DNA of 64,000 nt from Myxococcota bacterium (GTDB taxonomy: Bacteria; Myxococcota_A; UBA796): contig JAQXDW010000014.1 of NCBI GenBank assembly GCA_029251165.1, forward strand, positions 51,271 through 115,270, given 5' to 3'. The stretch's first letter is position 1. Every line of letters begins with the position of its first letter. Made by a program: the position numbers and the translations under genes. The notes beneath the pieces were generated by a model. It made no database searches, was not told where the DNA came from, and saw nothing but the letters and a program-made list of their open reading frames with translations. Positions 40,520 through 49,092 of the stretch are shown piece by piece.

Positions 40520-40918
40520 TCAGTGCTGGACGGGGCGGAAGTCTCGGATTGCCAGGAAGAGCTTGCTGTGCTCGCTGGTGCGGGCATCGTAGAGGAATTG
40601 GGCGTTGGTGAGCTGGGCGGCCTGGGTTGCCAGTGACTCCGCCTCTGCCTCGGTGACGTCCTCCTGGTAGGTCTCCTCATCAGGGGGCGGCAGGCAGGGG
40701 ACACCAGTATCCTTGAAGGCTGCGATGGCCTCGGCCCACATGAGGCTGTTGTTGCCGCTGCTCCAGGAGAGGATGGCTTGGCAGGCGCCGGCGGCGACGA
40801 CCGCACCAGAGGCATCGAGCCACTCGATGCGGCCTTCGGGGAGGGCAGCGTTGAAGGTCTTGATCTGAAGCGACTCAAAGAGCTGCTCGATCTCGGTGTA
40901 GGTGAGGGGAATCGGCAT
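40520..40918 (-). CDS. Hypothetical protein, possibly DUF6882-like, 132 aa
   Basis: The 132-residue protein begins MPIPLTYTEIEQLFESL, followed by a beta pair (GRIEWLDASGAVVAAGACQA) and a tryptophan-bearing strand ILSWSSGNNSLMWAEA that recalls the DUF6882 pattern. It ends with RDFRPVQH. No function is known. The longer frame upstream of ATG 40918 has poor codon usage and is not credible. No strong ribosome binding site was found. It could be the first gene of a three-gene minus-strand unit with the desaturase and YtkA-like lipoprotein. Confidence 0.6.
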   Translation of the reverse strand: MPIPLTYTEIEQLFESLQIKTFNAALPEGRIEWLDASGAVVAAGACQAILSWSSGNNSLMWAEAIAAFKDTGVPCLPPPDEETYQEDVTEAEAESLATQAAQLTNAQFLYDARTSEHSKLFLAIRDFRPVQH

Positions 40919-41336
40919 CGGGTTCGAGTGTACCGCGACTTTGGGATTGGCGGTGCTTGGTGTGGCTGTGGAGTGGAGCGCTCGGGGGGAAGTGATGAGT
41001 ACAGACTCTCGCTGTGAGGCGCAGCGCACCGACGGCTCAGGGCGGGAGCACGGCCTCCCTGATGGGGAACAGCGACACTCCCCACACCCGCTCGACCTCA
41101 CCGCACAGGCGGGCCGAATATCGGCCTCGATCCACATCCTCTGTTCATGTTGGCACACTGTAAGATTACGCTGAGAATGACGAGTAATACTTTGTTGTCT
41201 CTTACTGGAACGTAAAATCAAGCAAGAACTCAACTAATGATTGGCTATCTTGGCTAAAGGTTAAGCTTACAAAGACCGTTCAGGTGTATCAACGGCCGAC
41301 GTCTATTGTAATTCACAACGAATCTGGATTGAAACC
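40919..41336. other. 418-bp intergenic region with AT-rich promoter segment
   Basis: The first part (to about 41140) is GC-rich and only shadow frames are present. From 41150 to the globin ATG the composition falls sharply and includes several AT-rich runs (taagattacgctgagaatgacgagtaatac at 41162, ttggctaaaggttaagcttac near 41250). No consensus -35/-10 pair can be stated with confidence. The globin-cyclase operon promoter should lie here. Confidence 0.5.
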
Positions 41337-41696
41337 ATGAAGACGCTCTTTGAACGGCTCGGCGGCGCACCAGCAATCAGCGGTGTTGTTCGGCAATTTT
41401 ACCGAGACGTTATCAACAGTCCTATCTTAAAACACCACTTTGAGGGCACTGATATGCCCAAGCTCATCGATCACCAGACCAAGTTCTTGTGCCATGTTCT
41501 GGGAGGGCCTGCCGACTATACCGGGCGCAGTCTGGCTGTGTCTCATCGGCACCTGGGCATTACCCCTGCCGAGTTTGATGAGGTGGCAGAGATCCTCCAG
41601 GAGACGCTCGAGGACTTTGATCTCAACCACGCGGACATTGCCTCAGTGATGTCCATCGTCGCCAGCACGCGGGCTGACATCGTCTCTGGTTCCTGA
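41337..41696 (+). CDS. glbN: Group I truncated haemoglobin
   Basis: The 119-residue protein is a complete 2-on-2 globin: FERLGGAPAISGVV helix A/B, FYRDV with the B10 Tyr (Y22), FEGTDMPKLIDHQTKFL (CD-E region), HVLGGP, and the proximal His in SHRHLGI (H70). Group I members bind O2/NO and detoxify NO or sense gases. It is followed after 3 bp by an adenylyl cyclase gene, so the two are very likely co-transcribed. ATG 41337 lies behind an AT-rich upstream segment. Confidence 0.95.
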   Translation: MKTLFERLGGAPAISGVVRQFYRDVINSPILKHHFEGTDMPKLIDHQTKFLCHVLGGPADYTGRSLAVSHRHLGITPAEFDEVAEILQETLEDFDLNHADIASVMSIVASTRADIVSGS

Positions 41697-41699
41697 GCG

Positions 41700-42791
41700 A
41701 TGAGTGCCAGTCTTCCCACTCTTGATGACGTAAACCTCGCGGTCATTCAGCTGGTAGGCGAGCCATTGGTCGCCTGCTACGTCAACCACATGGCGCGCAC
41801 CTGGTTGGGGCTGAGTGACGAGCTCGACGGCCGTCCCTTCCAAGAGCTGTGTCCAGCCGTGCCGCTGAAGCGCATGCTGCGTCGGCTTCACCGCGGGCGC
41901 ACTGCGGAGGTTGTCGTGGAGCTTCCGCAGGCCTCTGGTTCCTGCCAGGCGGTCCGGTTTCGCCTGCGGCAGGGGCCCGACGACACCCTGCTCCTCGAAG
42001 GGGCTGACCACACCGCGACCCGTGAGACCGAGGCCATGCTGGCTTCTTACAGCCAGCTCATTGAGAACCAGAAGCAGTTGATCGAGTCAGAGAAGCGCCG
42101 GGTGGAGCGGCTGCTGTTCAACGTGCTGCCAGAGAAGTGCATTCACCAGTTTCGCGAAGATGGCCGCACGACCCCGGAGCGGTTCTCTGAGGTGTCCGTG
42201 CTGTTCTTGGATCTGGTGGACTTCACCACGGTCGCACAGCAGCTCAGCACCTCCGATCTCTTCGCTGAGCTAAACGAGCTGTTCACCGCCTTTGACACGG
42301 TCGTCATGCAGCACCGCTGTGAGCGAATCAAGACCATCGGAGACGCCTACCTCGCGGTCTGTGGCATGTCCCGTCCTGAGGAAAAGCACGCGGAGCTTCT
42401 GGTCTGTGCCGCCGAAGAAATGCGCGCCTACCTGCGGAGGCGCAACGCCTCTGAGGCCCACAGCTGGGTCTGCCGCATGGGCATACACACCGGGCCGCTT
42501 GTCGGTGGTGTGGTGGGACGGGTCAAGTACATCTACGACATCTTTGGGGACGGCGTGAACACGGCCAGTCGCATGGAGACCCACTCCGAGCCCATGGAGA
42601 TCAACCTCTCTGCGGCGACTCAGCGTCGGCTGACGGAGGCCTACTGCGTTCGGCCTCGAGGTGCCGTCGAGGTCAAGGGGAAGGGGCCCATGGAGATGTT
42701 CTTTCTGGACCACATCGAGGGCGATCCCTGCGCATCCTGGCGGGTCAAGTTCGACGCTGAGGTGCTCGTGGAAGCCCAGCCGCTCTCCTGA
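41700..42791 (+). CDS. Class III adenylyl cyclase with N-terminal PAS-like domain
   Basis: The 363-residue protein has an N-terminal PAS-fold-like domain (residues ~5-110), a coiled signalling helix (SQLIENQKQLIESEKRRVERLLFNVLPEK), then the catalytic domain. Metal-binding Asp171 (VLFLDLVDF) and Asp215 (IKTIGDAY), the substrate-specifying Lys211 and Asp280 (YDIFGDGVN), and Asn287/Arg291 are present. Lys and Asp at the purine-recognition positions predict ATP, making cAMP. There is no transmembrane segment. It is 3 bp behind the globin gene, suggesting gas-responsive cAMP signalling; the globin-cyclase contact is an inference. The start ATG overlaps no upstream frame. Confidence 0.93.
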   Translation: MSASLPTLDDVNLAVIQLVGEPLVACYVNHMARTWLGLSDELDGRPFQELCPAVPLKRMLRRLHRGRTAEVVVELPQASGSCQAVRFRLRQGPDDTLLLEGADHTATRETEAMLASYSQLIENQKQLIESEKRRVERLLFNVLPEKCIHQFREDGRTTPERFSEVSVLFLDLVDFTTVAQQLSTSDLFAELNELFTAFDTVVMQHRCERIKTIGDAYLAVCGMSRPEEKHAELLVCAAEEMRAYLRRRNASEAHSWVCRMGIHTGPLVGGVVGRVKYIYDIFGDGVNTASRMETHSEPMEINLSAATQRRLTEAYCVRPRGAVEVKGKGPMEMFFLDHIEGDPCASWRVKFDAEVLVEAQPLS

Positions 42792-42940
42792 GCCCCACCG
42801 ACAGCAACCCCTGCCAGAGCCCGCCGCTGTCCGTCACAGCGACGGCGCGGGTGATGGAGCACCTCGGGGGCAGGCGAGAGCGGACGCGGGAGTCTGCCGC
42901 ACTGGAAGCATGGTGTGCGGGAAGCGTGCCTGAGACCGCT

Positions 42941-43594
42941 TCATCGGAGGCTGCGTTCGTCTGCTTCTGAGGAGGTGAGGATGCGGCACCCTGCGAAGAT
43001 GGTGCTGTCATGAACCCCCCAGGAGCCACTCAGGATCAGCACGTGCTTCGCGTGCTGGCTCAGGTAGAGCGCCCATTGTCCGAGGTTGCTCTCCGCACTC
43101 CACGAGCGCAGTGTGAAGCCTTCCCAGCACAGCACATCGCGCGACATCCCTGAAGGCTCGGCGGGCAGGGGAGCGTAGGATGCGGTGTCTTCAGGAGAAA
43201 AGCGCGCTGGAATCATGTCCAAGTAGACGGCCTGAAGGACCTCGATCCTGATCTGCTGTCCACGTCCGTCGGGACCGAGGTCAGCGCACAGTCGACACTC
43301 TACGATGCCGCTGCTGGACAGCTCCTCCGGGTGCTCGTCCCAGCCGCTCAGCGCAGAGCGTGGTGGTCGGTACAGCACCCAGAACGGAACCCCGTGGGTG
43401 GCGCGGAAGGGGTGACGCACGTGCAGCCGGTGGTGTGCACCAGCCTGGGGGAGCTGCGCGGTGTCCAGCCAGTCTACACAGTCCTCAAACCCCCTGATCT
43501 CGGCCCAGTCTGGTGGCGGACTGCTCCGGTGCGCCGTTGCTCCGCAGGTCTGACACGACAGCACCACGAGCACGCTGTCTGCAGTGTCAGTCAT
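42941..43594 (-). CDS. Hypothetical protein with cysteine pairs, 217 aa
   Basis: No family is recognised. The N-terminus carries a CxxC pair (LSCQTCGATAH) and a later CRLC pair, possibly a structural zinc site. The rest alternates strands and loops without a signal peptide or membrane segment. ATG 43594 was preferred over the longer frame because it starts at MTDTADSVLVVLS; its ribosome binding site is weak (GAAGAC). It sits alone between the cyclase and a lipoprotein gene. Confidence 0.55.
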   Translation of the reverse strand: MTDTADSVLVVLSCQTCGATAHRSSPPPDWAEIRGFEDCVDWLDTAQLPQAGAHHRLHVRHPFRATHGVPFWVLYRPPRSALSGWDEHPEELSSSGIVECRLCADLGPDGRGQQIRIEVLQAVYLDMIPARFSPEDTASYAPLPAEPSGMSRDVLCWEGFTLRSWSAESNLGQWALYLSQHAKHVLILSGSWGVHDSTIFAGCRILTSSEADERSLR

Positions 43595-43653
43595 GTCTTC
43601 ACGGTGTGGTCTTGGTGAATGCCGAGTCTTCTCCACGTCTTCCTCCGCCCCTC

Positions 43654-44022
43654 CTAATCTTCGTAACGGCCCCAGTCTGGATCGATGAACTCGAGGAGCT
43701 GCATGGCGGCTTCTTCCAGCATATGCCCGCTGGCGTTGAGGCTAAAGACTGCCCATCGACCCTCGCCATCCGGGGAGAGATAGCCGCTGTCGGCAGAGCG
43801 AACAATTGGCTCGGTGGAGCCATCCTCGTTGTGGATCACGTCTGAGTAGCCGAAGCCAACGTCACGGAGCGAGAGCCATCGGTAGAAGAGAATGCCTTCC
43901 TCTTTGTGTGGAACCGGATCAATGGTGACGCTGCCGGGCTCGAGCGGCTCAAGCGTACTCAAGGCCTGAGTCAAGGCTTCGAGGGCGCTGGCAGCGTCGC
44001 AGACGAGAAGAAGTGCAATCAT
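43654..44022 (-). CDS. Small lipoprotein, 122 aa, unknown function
   Basis: The 122-residue protein starts MIALLLVC, an ultrashort lipobox (Cys8), behind a TGGAG site at ideal spacing. The mature part is acidic and helical/beta-mixed (EGSVTIDP-like strand, LSLRDVGFGYSD, HMLEEAAMQLLEFID). No family is recognised. It is predicted lipid-anchored. Nearest neighbours are also uncharacterised. Confidence 0.6.
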   Translation of the reverse strand: MIALLLVCDAASALEALTQALSTLEPLEPGSVTIDPVPHKEEGILFYRWLSLRDVGFGYSDVIHNEDGSTEPIVRSADSGYLSPDGEGRWAVFSLNASGHMLEEAAMQLLEFIDPDWGRYED

Positions 44023-44220
44023 TGTTACTCCATTTGTGGACTGCGCTCACCGACGCTTGGCCGCTCGAAGTGTGCGGCCTCAGCCCAGGCCGGGCTTCAG
44101 CGCCGCTCTGAGCTTCGCTGAGGACGACGAGCATGTGTTGGGATGAGGTGAGACATGAAAACAGTCCTGAATCCTACAATATAATTGTGACAGCGATGAC
44201 TGGGGCGTGTGGTCTTCTGA

Positions 44221-44748
44221 GCAGAGGCCGTCGATGCTCCCCCTGATGGTGGTGGGAATCGTCTTCTCCTGCTGAGCGTGCTGATCAACCTCGAGCTCAG
44301 CGCTGAGTCCGACTACAGCCGGTTGGATGACCGCGGCGGTGCCTTGACCGTGACGGGCCTGTTCAGCTTCCTGGGGTACGGAATGCAGCATCGGCTGCGC
44401 GCGCGGCGTCGGTTTCGGATCGACGCCCCCCTTCGGAGCAATGATCTGATCCCTCTGGGGATCAGCCCGAAGAGTCACATGCCGGAAGATCTCTTGCGGG
44501 CAAGGATCCACATCACCCACTCGGCCGTTGCGACCATCCTGGGGGATGACACCGTCTGCGACGAGCTCGTTGAATCCTCTAGCTTAAGCTCGCCGATGGC
44601 AGGCTTTGAGCGCGTGGTTCTCCCGCCGAAGGATCGAGCACGGATACTCTCCGTCATTGATGGTCACGCTGGCTGGCTCCTGCGCAGCAGTGGTCCGCAA
44701 GCCGCGACACCGCTCAGGTTCGATCTTCGACGCGGTCACCCACAGTGA
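44221..44748 (+). pseudogene. Orphan internal fragment of a winged-helix AAA ATPase family protein
   Basis: The frame opens directly after a TGA at 44218-44220; the first usual start is GTG 44278. From LLLLSVLINLELSAE through SDYSRLDDRGG, then RRRFRIDAPLRSNDLIPLGI and FERVVLPPKDRARI, the order of motifs resembles the N-terminal/winged-helix region of AAA ATPases. Those occur beside contractile-injection gene clusters and elsewhere, and read LLLLALAPELDxRYERLYAYLxDD... LVLPP. Everything downstream (Walker A and B) is missing, and no N-terminal region lies upstream. It overlaps the FHA gene by 35 bp. This assignment is by recalled family consensus and needs an HMM search. Confidence 0.4.
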
Positions 44749-45613
44749 GGAAGAGCTCGACATGTCCGCTCCGATCCGACCGCACCAGGTCGGGGCGGAT
44801 TCTATAATCCTTGAGCTTGCTCCGTAGGCGAGAGAGGGAGATGTCCCACTTTCGTCGAAGCTGTCGATCATCAGTGGTCTTCCGCCAGATCTCTTTGGCG
44901 ATGGCTTTCCAGGAGATGGGGGCTGCACAGGCAACCAGCTCGCTGAGGATGCGCGCTGAGATCCCTGTCAGCACAAAAGAAGACTCGCCGGCGCGGTGGA
45001 TGTGGACGGTGTCGTAGTTGGCGATGAGGTGAATGGGCGCACCGATGGCCCCCAGAGCCTGGGTCCGAGCCTGTCCGGCATGCTCCAGTGACACGGTGAC
45101 CACCTCAAACTGTGTCCCCTCGACCTCGAAGGTGTCGCCGATGTGAAGTGGAGTCGCATCGGCTTGTCCCACCCGGAGCCGCCAGTCTGCACCAACACTC
45201 CAGATCCAGGCCTGTGCGTTGCCCACGTAGCGAGGGAGCAGCATCGGCCGCGGCGTCATGGTGATCGAGCACGTTCCTGAGAGCACCTGCTGCGGCAGCC
45301 CCACACCCCGAATGGCGACCACCGACTTCGGCAGGAAGACATCCTCAACAACCAGCTCCAGATCCCGAGCGATGAGGATCCGCAGTCCTGGGTAGAGGAC
45401 GACCTCAGAGAGGGGCTTCTGATCAATGGCGAAGCGCCCCCGCAGCGCGAGCAGCTTTAGGTCCTGTCCCCGGAGACTGATCAGCGCATGTGCCTCTGAG
45501 ATGCGCGCATCATCAATGTGCAAAGCCGCCGATGGGAGGCGACCGATCAGGTCGCCTGGACCCAGATCACAAATGTCGCCGTTCTCAAGCATGAATCGTA
45601 CACACACACGCAT
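44714..45613 (-). CDS. FHA-domain protein with C-terminal winged-helix DNA-binding domain
   Basis: The 299-residue protein has an FHA domain at residues ~15-85 (GDLIGRLPSAALHIDDARIS, EAHALISLRG), the fold that binds phosphothreonine. A middle beta-rich region follows, and then a C-terminal winged-helix-like domain (ISWKAIAKEIWRKTTDDRQLRRKWDISLSRLRSKLKD) reminiscent of OmpR-type DNA binding. It is divergent from a Ser/Thr kinase gene with about 70 bp between starts. A kinase-to-FHA-to-DNA pathway is a reasonable inference. ATG 45613 was preferred because the longer frame overlaps the kinase gene's 5' end. Confidence 0.85.
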   Translation of the reverse strand: MRVCVRFMLENGDICDLGPGDLIGRLPSAALHIDDARISEAHALISLRGQDLKLLALRGRFAIDQKPLSEVVLYPGLRILIARDLELVVEDVFLPKSVVAIRGVGLPQQVLSGTCSITMTPRPMLLPRYVGNAQAWIWSVGADWRLRVGQADATPLHIGDTFEVEGTQFEVVTVSLEHAGQARTQALGAIGAPIHLIANYDTVHIHRAGESSFVLTGISARILSELVACAAPISWKAIAKEIWRKTTDDRQLRRKWDISLSRLRSKLKDYRIRPDLVRSDRSGHVELFLTVGDRVEDRT

Positions 45614-45683
45614 GACATTTCTTAACCGATGAACCTTCTCTCTGGAAAAAGCCAGGGTGGCAGTACGTGTTAATAACTGCACA

Positions 45684-48600
45684 ATGGGACGAGATGACGA
45701 AGACCGCTCGGGGGATCCTGGGTTTACCTGGGATGATAGCAGTGGCAGCCGTCCCGCGAGTCGGTCTGTTGCCTGGGACGACATCTTGGATCAGCCCAGT
45801 GCAGTCGACGATGGCACTCCCCATGCTTTTCAGACACCCGATGAGGCGCGATACAAGCGCCTTGGACTCCTGGGTAAAGGAGGCATGGGTCAGGTCCTGA
45901 TGACCTTCGATCAGCGTCTTCGCCGAGAGGTTGCGCTGAAAGAGGTCATCAACAAGAGCTCCACGGGTGAGCTGTCCAATGCACGGCTCGCCAGAGAGGC
46001 CTGGATCACTGCACAGCTTGAGCATCCAGGAATTGTGCCTGTCTACGACTCGGGCTGCTCTGACACCGGCGATCTGTTCTACACCATGCGCCTCATTCGG
46101 GGGCGGAGCCTGGGGGACACTCTCACAGAGGCGAGCTCACTCTCGGAGCGTCTGGGTCAGATTCGCCGGTTTCTTCATGCTTGTCAGGCGGTGGCCTATG
46201 CCCACAGCCTGGGCATTGTGCATCGTGATCTGAAGCCGCACAACATCATGATCGGTGAGTTCGGGGAGACGCAGGTCGTCGACTGGGGACTGGCCCGCCC
46301 CAGCAACACCGAGCTCGGGAAGCGCTGGCGAGAGCAGGTCCTGCCGGAGCCGGATCTCACCCAGACCATCGAGGGGAAGATCATCGGCACCCCGGCGTAC
46401 ATGAGCCCGGAGCAGGCCTGCGGAGAGCTTGCGACCGAGCAGTGTGATGTCTGGGGACTGGGTGCCATTCTCTACATGCTGCTCACGGGCCATCCTCCGT
46501 TCACCGGGACCAACACCAAGTCCGTGCTGCAGCAGGTTCTGACCCGCTCTCCGGATTCGGTGCTGTCGGTGGAGCCTGATGCCCCCGCTGAGCTGATCGC
46601 CATTGCCGAGCGCGCGCTGTGTCGGGATCTGGCGGTGCGCTATCCAAACGCGGGAGCCCTGTCTGAAGATCTGATTCTCTACCTCGATGGCCGACACGTG
46701 AGTGCGTACCACTACACGTCTCTCGATCACCTGCGGCGTCTTGTCGCGGCATGGCGGGTCCCGCTGGCTGTTGCCGGAGTCTCTCTGGCTGTAATTGTCC
46801 TGCTCTCTATCTTCTCGACCATCCAGATCCGCGCAGATCGCGATCGGGCGCGCCTTGCCGAGAGCGAGGCAAAGGCTGCCCGGCATCTTGCAGACACCAA
46901 CCTGGCGCAGTCTCTGGTCCAGCAAGCGGACATCGCTGTCAACACTTATTCTCGCGCCGAGGCGGAGGTCCTGGCCGCGCATGCCTTGACCCTCAGAGAG
47001 TCTCCACAGGCGCGCGGTGTCCTTGCGACGTTTGGCAACACCCCCCATCCCACGATCGTCAATACGGAGCCGCTCCCAGACTGCATCCAGCGCATCCTCT
47101 CGCAGGATGCCCAGTCCCTCTTGTGTCTCACGGGAGAAGACACGTCGCTGTGGGACCTCGCGCCTCTGACGCTGCGGTGGTCCAAGCGCCTCGATGCCCG
47201 CTCTGCGTACTTCAGTCAAGCAGGGGACGAGGTCGTGCTCTTTAGCCAGGGCTGGGACAACATGGTCTTCCTCAACGCGTCTGATGGGGGCCTGAGCTCA
47301 GAGGTCACGGGCGTCGCGGAGCTTCTCTACAGAAAGCACCACGGCTTCTTGGGGTTCACGTTCTCCTCTACGGGCCAGAGCGTCCTCAACACCCCCCTTC
47401 GGATCGCCTACAGCGTGGCAGATCGGACAGCAAGCCCGCTACCGTTCTGTGTAGAGAGCGTGCAGCTGCCCATCATCGCCGCCCTCAGCGGGGAGCGGTT
47501 CGTGGCCACCTGCGGAGACGGGACCATAGAGGAGGGCACCCTGGACGGTCCACGGCTCACCAGCCGGCTGGATCTGGAGGCCGATGAATATCTGGCCATC
47601 GCCAAGATCCTCCTCTCGGATGATGAGCGCTGGATGGTGCTTGGGTCTCTGCGGGGGGGCGTGTATCTGGTCGACATGGAGACGCACAAGATTGTGCGCC
47701 GCGACATGACGAACATGGGCGCTACTTTAGACCTCACCATGTCCCCGGACAACCGGTACCTTGCCATCTCCGGAGAGCGCGGCGGTGTTCGGATATGGCA
47801 CGTCCCAACCGGGACCTGGATTGGTCAGATTCCAACAAAGAAGGTGCGAAACATTGGGTTTGGTGAAGGCAATGTGCTGACGGTGCTGGGGGAGACGCTA
47901 CAGCAGTGGAAGCTGCCCGCAGGACTCCTCCCGCGAAGCTTTCAGGCCGATGGAGGCTTCACGTCGGCGTCGTTCTCTTCGGATGGAGCGTTCCTGGCGG
48001 GAGCCACAGGGAATGGAGCCGTGCAGGTGTGGTCTCTCAGCCATGACGCGGAGTCTCCGCACGGGGGCAGCGCCTGGGTCGAGTCCGTCACGCTGCCTCC
48101 CCAGCGTGCTGGCGTGGGCAAGGACTGCTCCTTCGGCCCAGACGGTGATGTGCTGCTCAGTGTCGGACACAACAGCCAAGGGATACAGGTCTACAGCACA
48201 TCAGACTGGAGTCTCCTTGAGCCTCTTATTCCCCAGGAGCTGGGCAAGGGCAACACCGCTCTTCGCCGCGTGGGGGCGCTGCAGGACGGTCTGTTCTTCG
48301 GCCTGAGCTATGGCACCTCTGGGCCGGAGGTCTGGTCGGTCAAAGACGGCTCCTTTCTCGACGGGCTTCGGATGCCGGGCCGAATATTTGGGGAGGCGGA
48401 GCTCAACCACACCGGCAGCGCGGCGATGTTCATCGACAACAAAGACCAGGTGTATGTCCTGTTTGCAGGGGAGGCCCCAGAGCTGGTGCCGGTTGTCGTT
48501 GTGGAGTCTCCTGCGGCAGGAGACATCTCGAGCAGCGGAGATCATGTCGCGGTTGCCAGCACCCGTCGGATCTCGCTGTACGCCACAGCCACTGGCAAGG

Positions 48601-48935
48601 AGACGCTGCGGATCGAGGACGTCAAGAACCACATCATCGATGTGGCATTCTCTGCCGATGGCCGCTACATCGCGGCCGGAGAGATCGGGGGCGTCACCCA
48701 GGTGTGGTCTGCAGAGACGGGCGTGCTGCTGGCGGTGATGCACGGGCACACCGAGCGCGTCGCGGCCGTTGAGTTCTCCCCTGATGGTCGCTGGCTGGCC
48801 ACAGGGAGCTGGGACGGGAGCCTTCAGCTCTGGGGGCTGGAGGTGCTGGAGAAGCCAGCGTCCACGCTGGTCGAAGAGCTGGAAGCCACCTGGCAGATGA
48901 CCCTGGAGGATGCCCTCTCTTTGCGGATTCGCTGA
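45684..48935 (+). CDS. Membrane Ser/Thr protein kinase with C-terminal WD40-like propeller
   Basis: The 1083-residue Hanks-type kinase has the glycine loop LGKGGMGQV, Lys86 in VALKEV, HRDLKPHN (Asp182), DWG in place of DFG (D200) and GTPAYMSPEQ. A single transmembrane segment lies at ~360-382 (LAVAGVSLAVIVLLSIFSTI). The extracytoplasmic part of about 700 residues has WD40/propeller-like repeats (FSADGRYIAAGE, VQVWSLS, FSPDGRWLATGSWDGSLQLW). The kinase domain is cytoplasmic and the propeller periplasmic, so it may sense an envelope signal. A GTG at 45657 is an alternative start. It is divergent from the FHA regulator. Confidence 0.93.
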   Translation: MGRDDEDRSGDPGFTWDDSSGSRPASRSVAWDDILDQPSAVDDGTPHAFQTPDEARYKRLGLLGKGGMGQVLMTFDQRLRREVALKEVINKSSTGELSNARLAREAWITAQLEHPGIVPVYDSGCSDTGDLFYTMRLIRGRSLGDTLTEASSLSERLGQIRRFLHACQAVAYAHSLGIVHRDLKPHNIMIGEFGETQVVDWGLARPSNTELGKRWREQVLPEPDLTQTIEGKIIGTPAYMSPEQACGELATEQCDVWGLGAILYMLLTGHPPFTGTNTKSVLQQVLTRSPDSVLSVEPDAPAELIAIAERALCRDLAVRYPNAGALSEDLILYLDGRHVSAYHYTSLDHLRRLVAAWRVPLAVAGVSLAVIVLLSIFSTIQIRADRDRARLAESEAKAARHLADTNLAQSLVQQADIAVNTYSRAEAEVLAAHALTLRESPQARGVLATFGNTPHPTIVNTEPLPDCIQRILSQDAQSLLCLTGEDTSLWDLAPLTLRWSKRLDARSAYFSQAGDEVVLFSQGWDNMVFLNASDGGLSSEVTGVAELLYRKHHGFLGFTFSSTGQSVLNTPLRIAYSVADRTASPLPFCVESVQLPIIAALSGERFVATCGDGTIEEGTLDGPRLTSRLDLEADEYLAIAKILLSDDERWMVLGSLRGGVYLVDMETHKIVRRDMTNMGATLDLTMSPDNRYLAISGERGGVRIWHVPTGTWIGQIPTKKVRNIGFGEGNVLTVLGETLQQWKLPAGLLPRSFQADGGFTSASFSSDGAFLAGATGNGAVQVWSLSHDAESPHGGSAWVESVTLPPQRAGVGKDCSFGPDGDVLLSVGHNSQGIQVYSTSDWSLLEPLIPQELGKGNTALRRVGALQDGLFFGLSYGTSGPEVWSVKDGSFLDGLRMPGRIFGEAELNHTGSAAMFIDNKDQVYVLFAGEAPELVPVVVVESPAAGDISSSGDHVAVASTRRISLYATATGKETLRIEDVKNHIIDVAFSADGRYIAAGEIGGVTQVWSAETGVLLAVMHGHTERVAAVEFSPDGRWLATGSWDGSLQLWGLEVLEKPASTLVEELEATWQMTLEDALSLRIR

Positions 48936-49092
48936 GCAGGCCTGGCGCAGCCGCTCCTGACGGCGCGCTGAGCCGCAGCGGGGCTCGCATCCCGGTCCGG
49001 TCAGATGCCTGGGAGCATGAGATGATTGAGCCGTCGCGTGTTAGACTCCTCCAATACTGGAAGCGGATGGTGCCGCTCGACGGAGCGATGAG

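Noticed and set aside
42854..42970. 38-residue plus-strand ORF after the cyclase gene
   Set aside because: No ribosome binding site or homology; it overlaps the antisense 3' end of the neighbouring gene.
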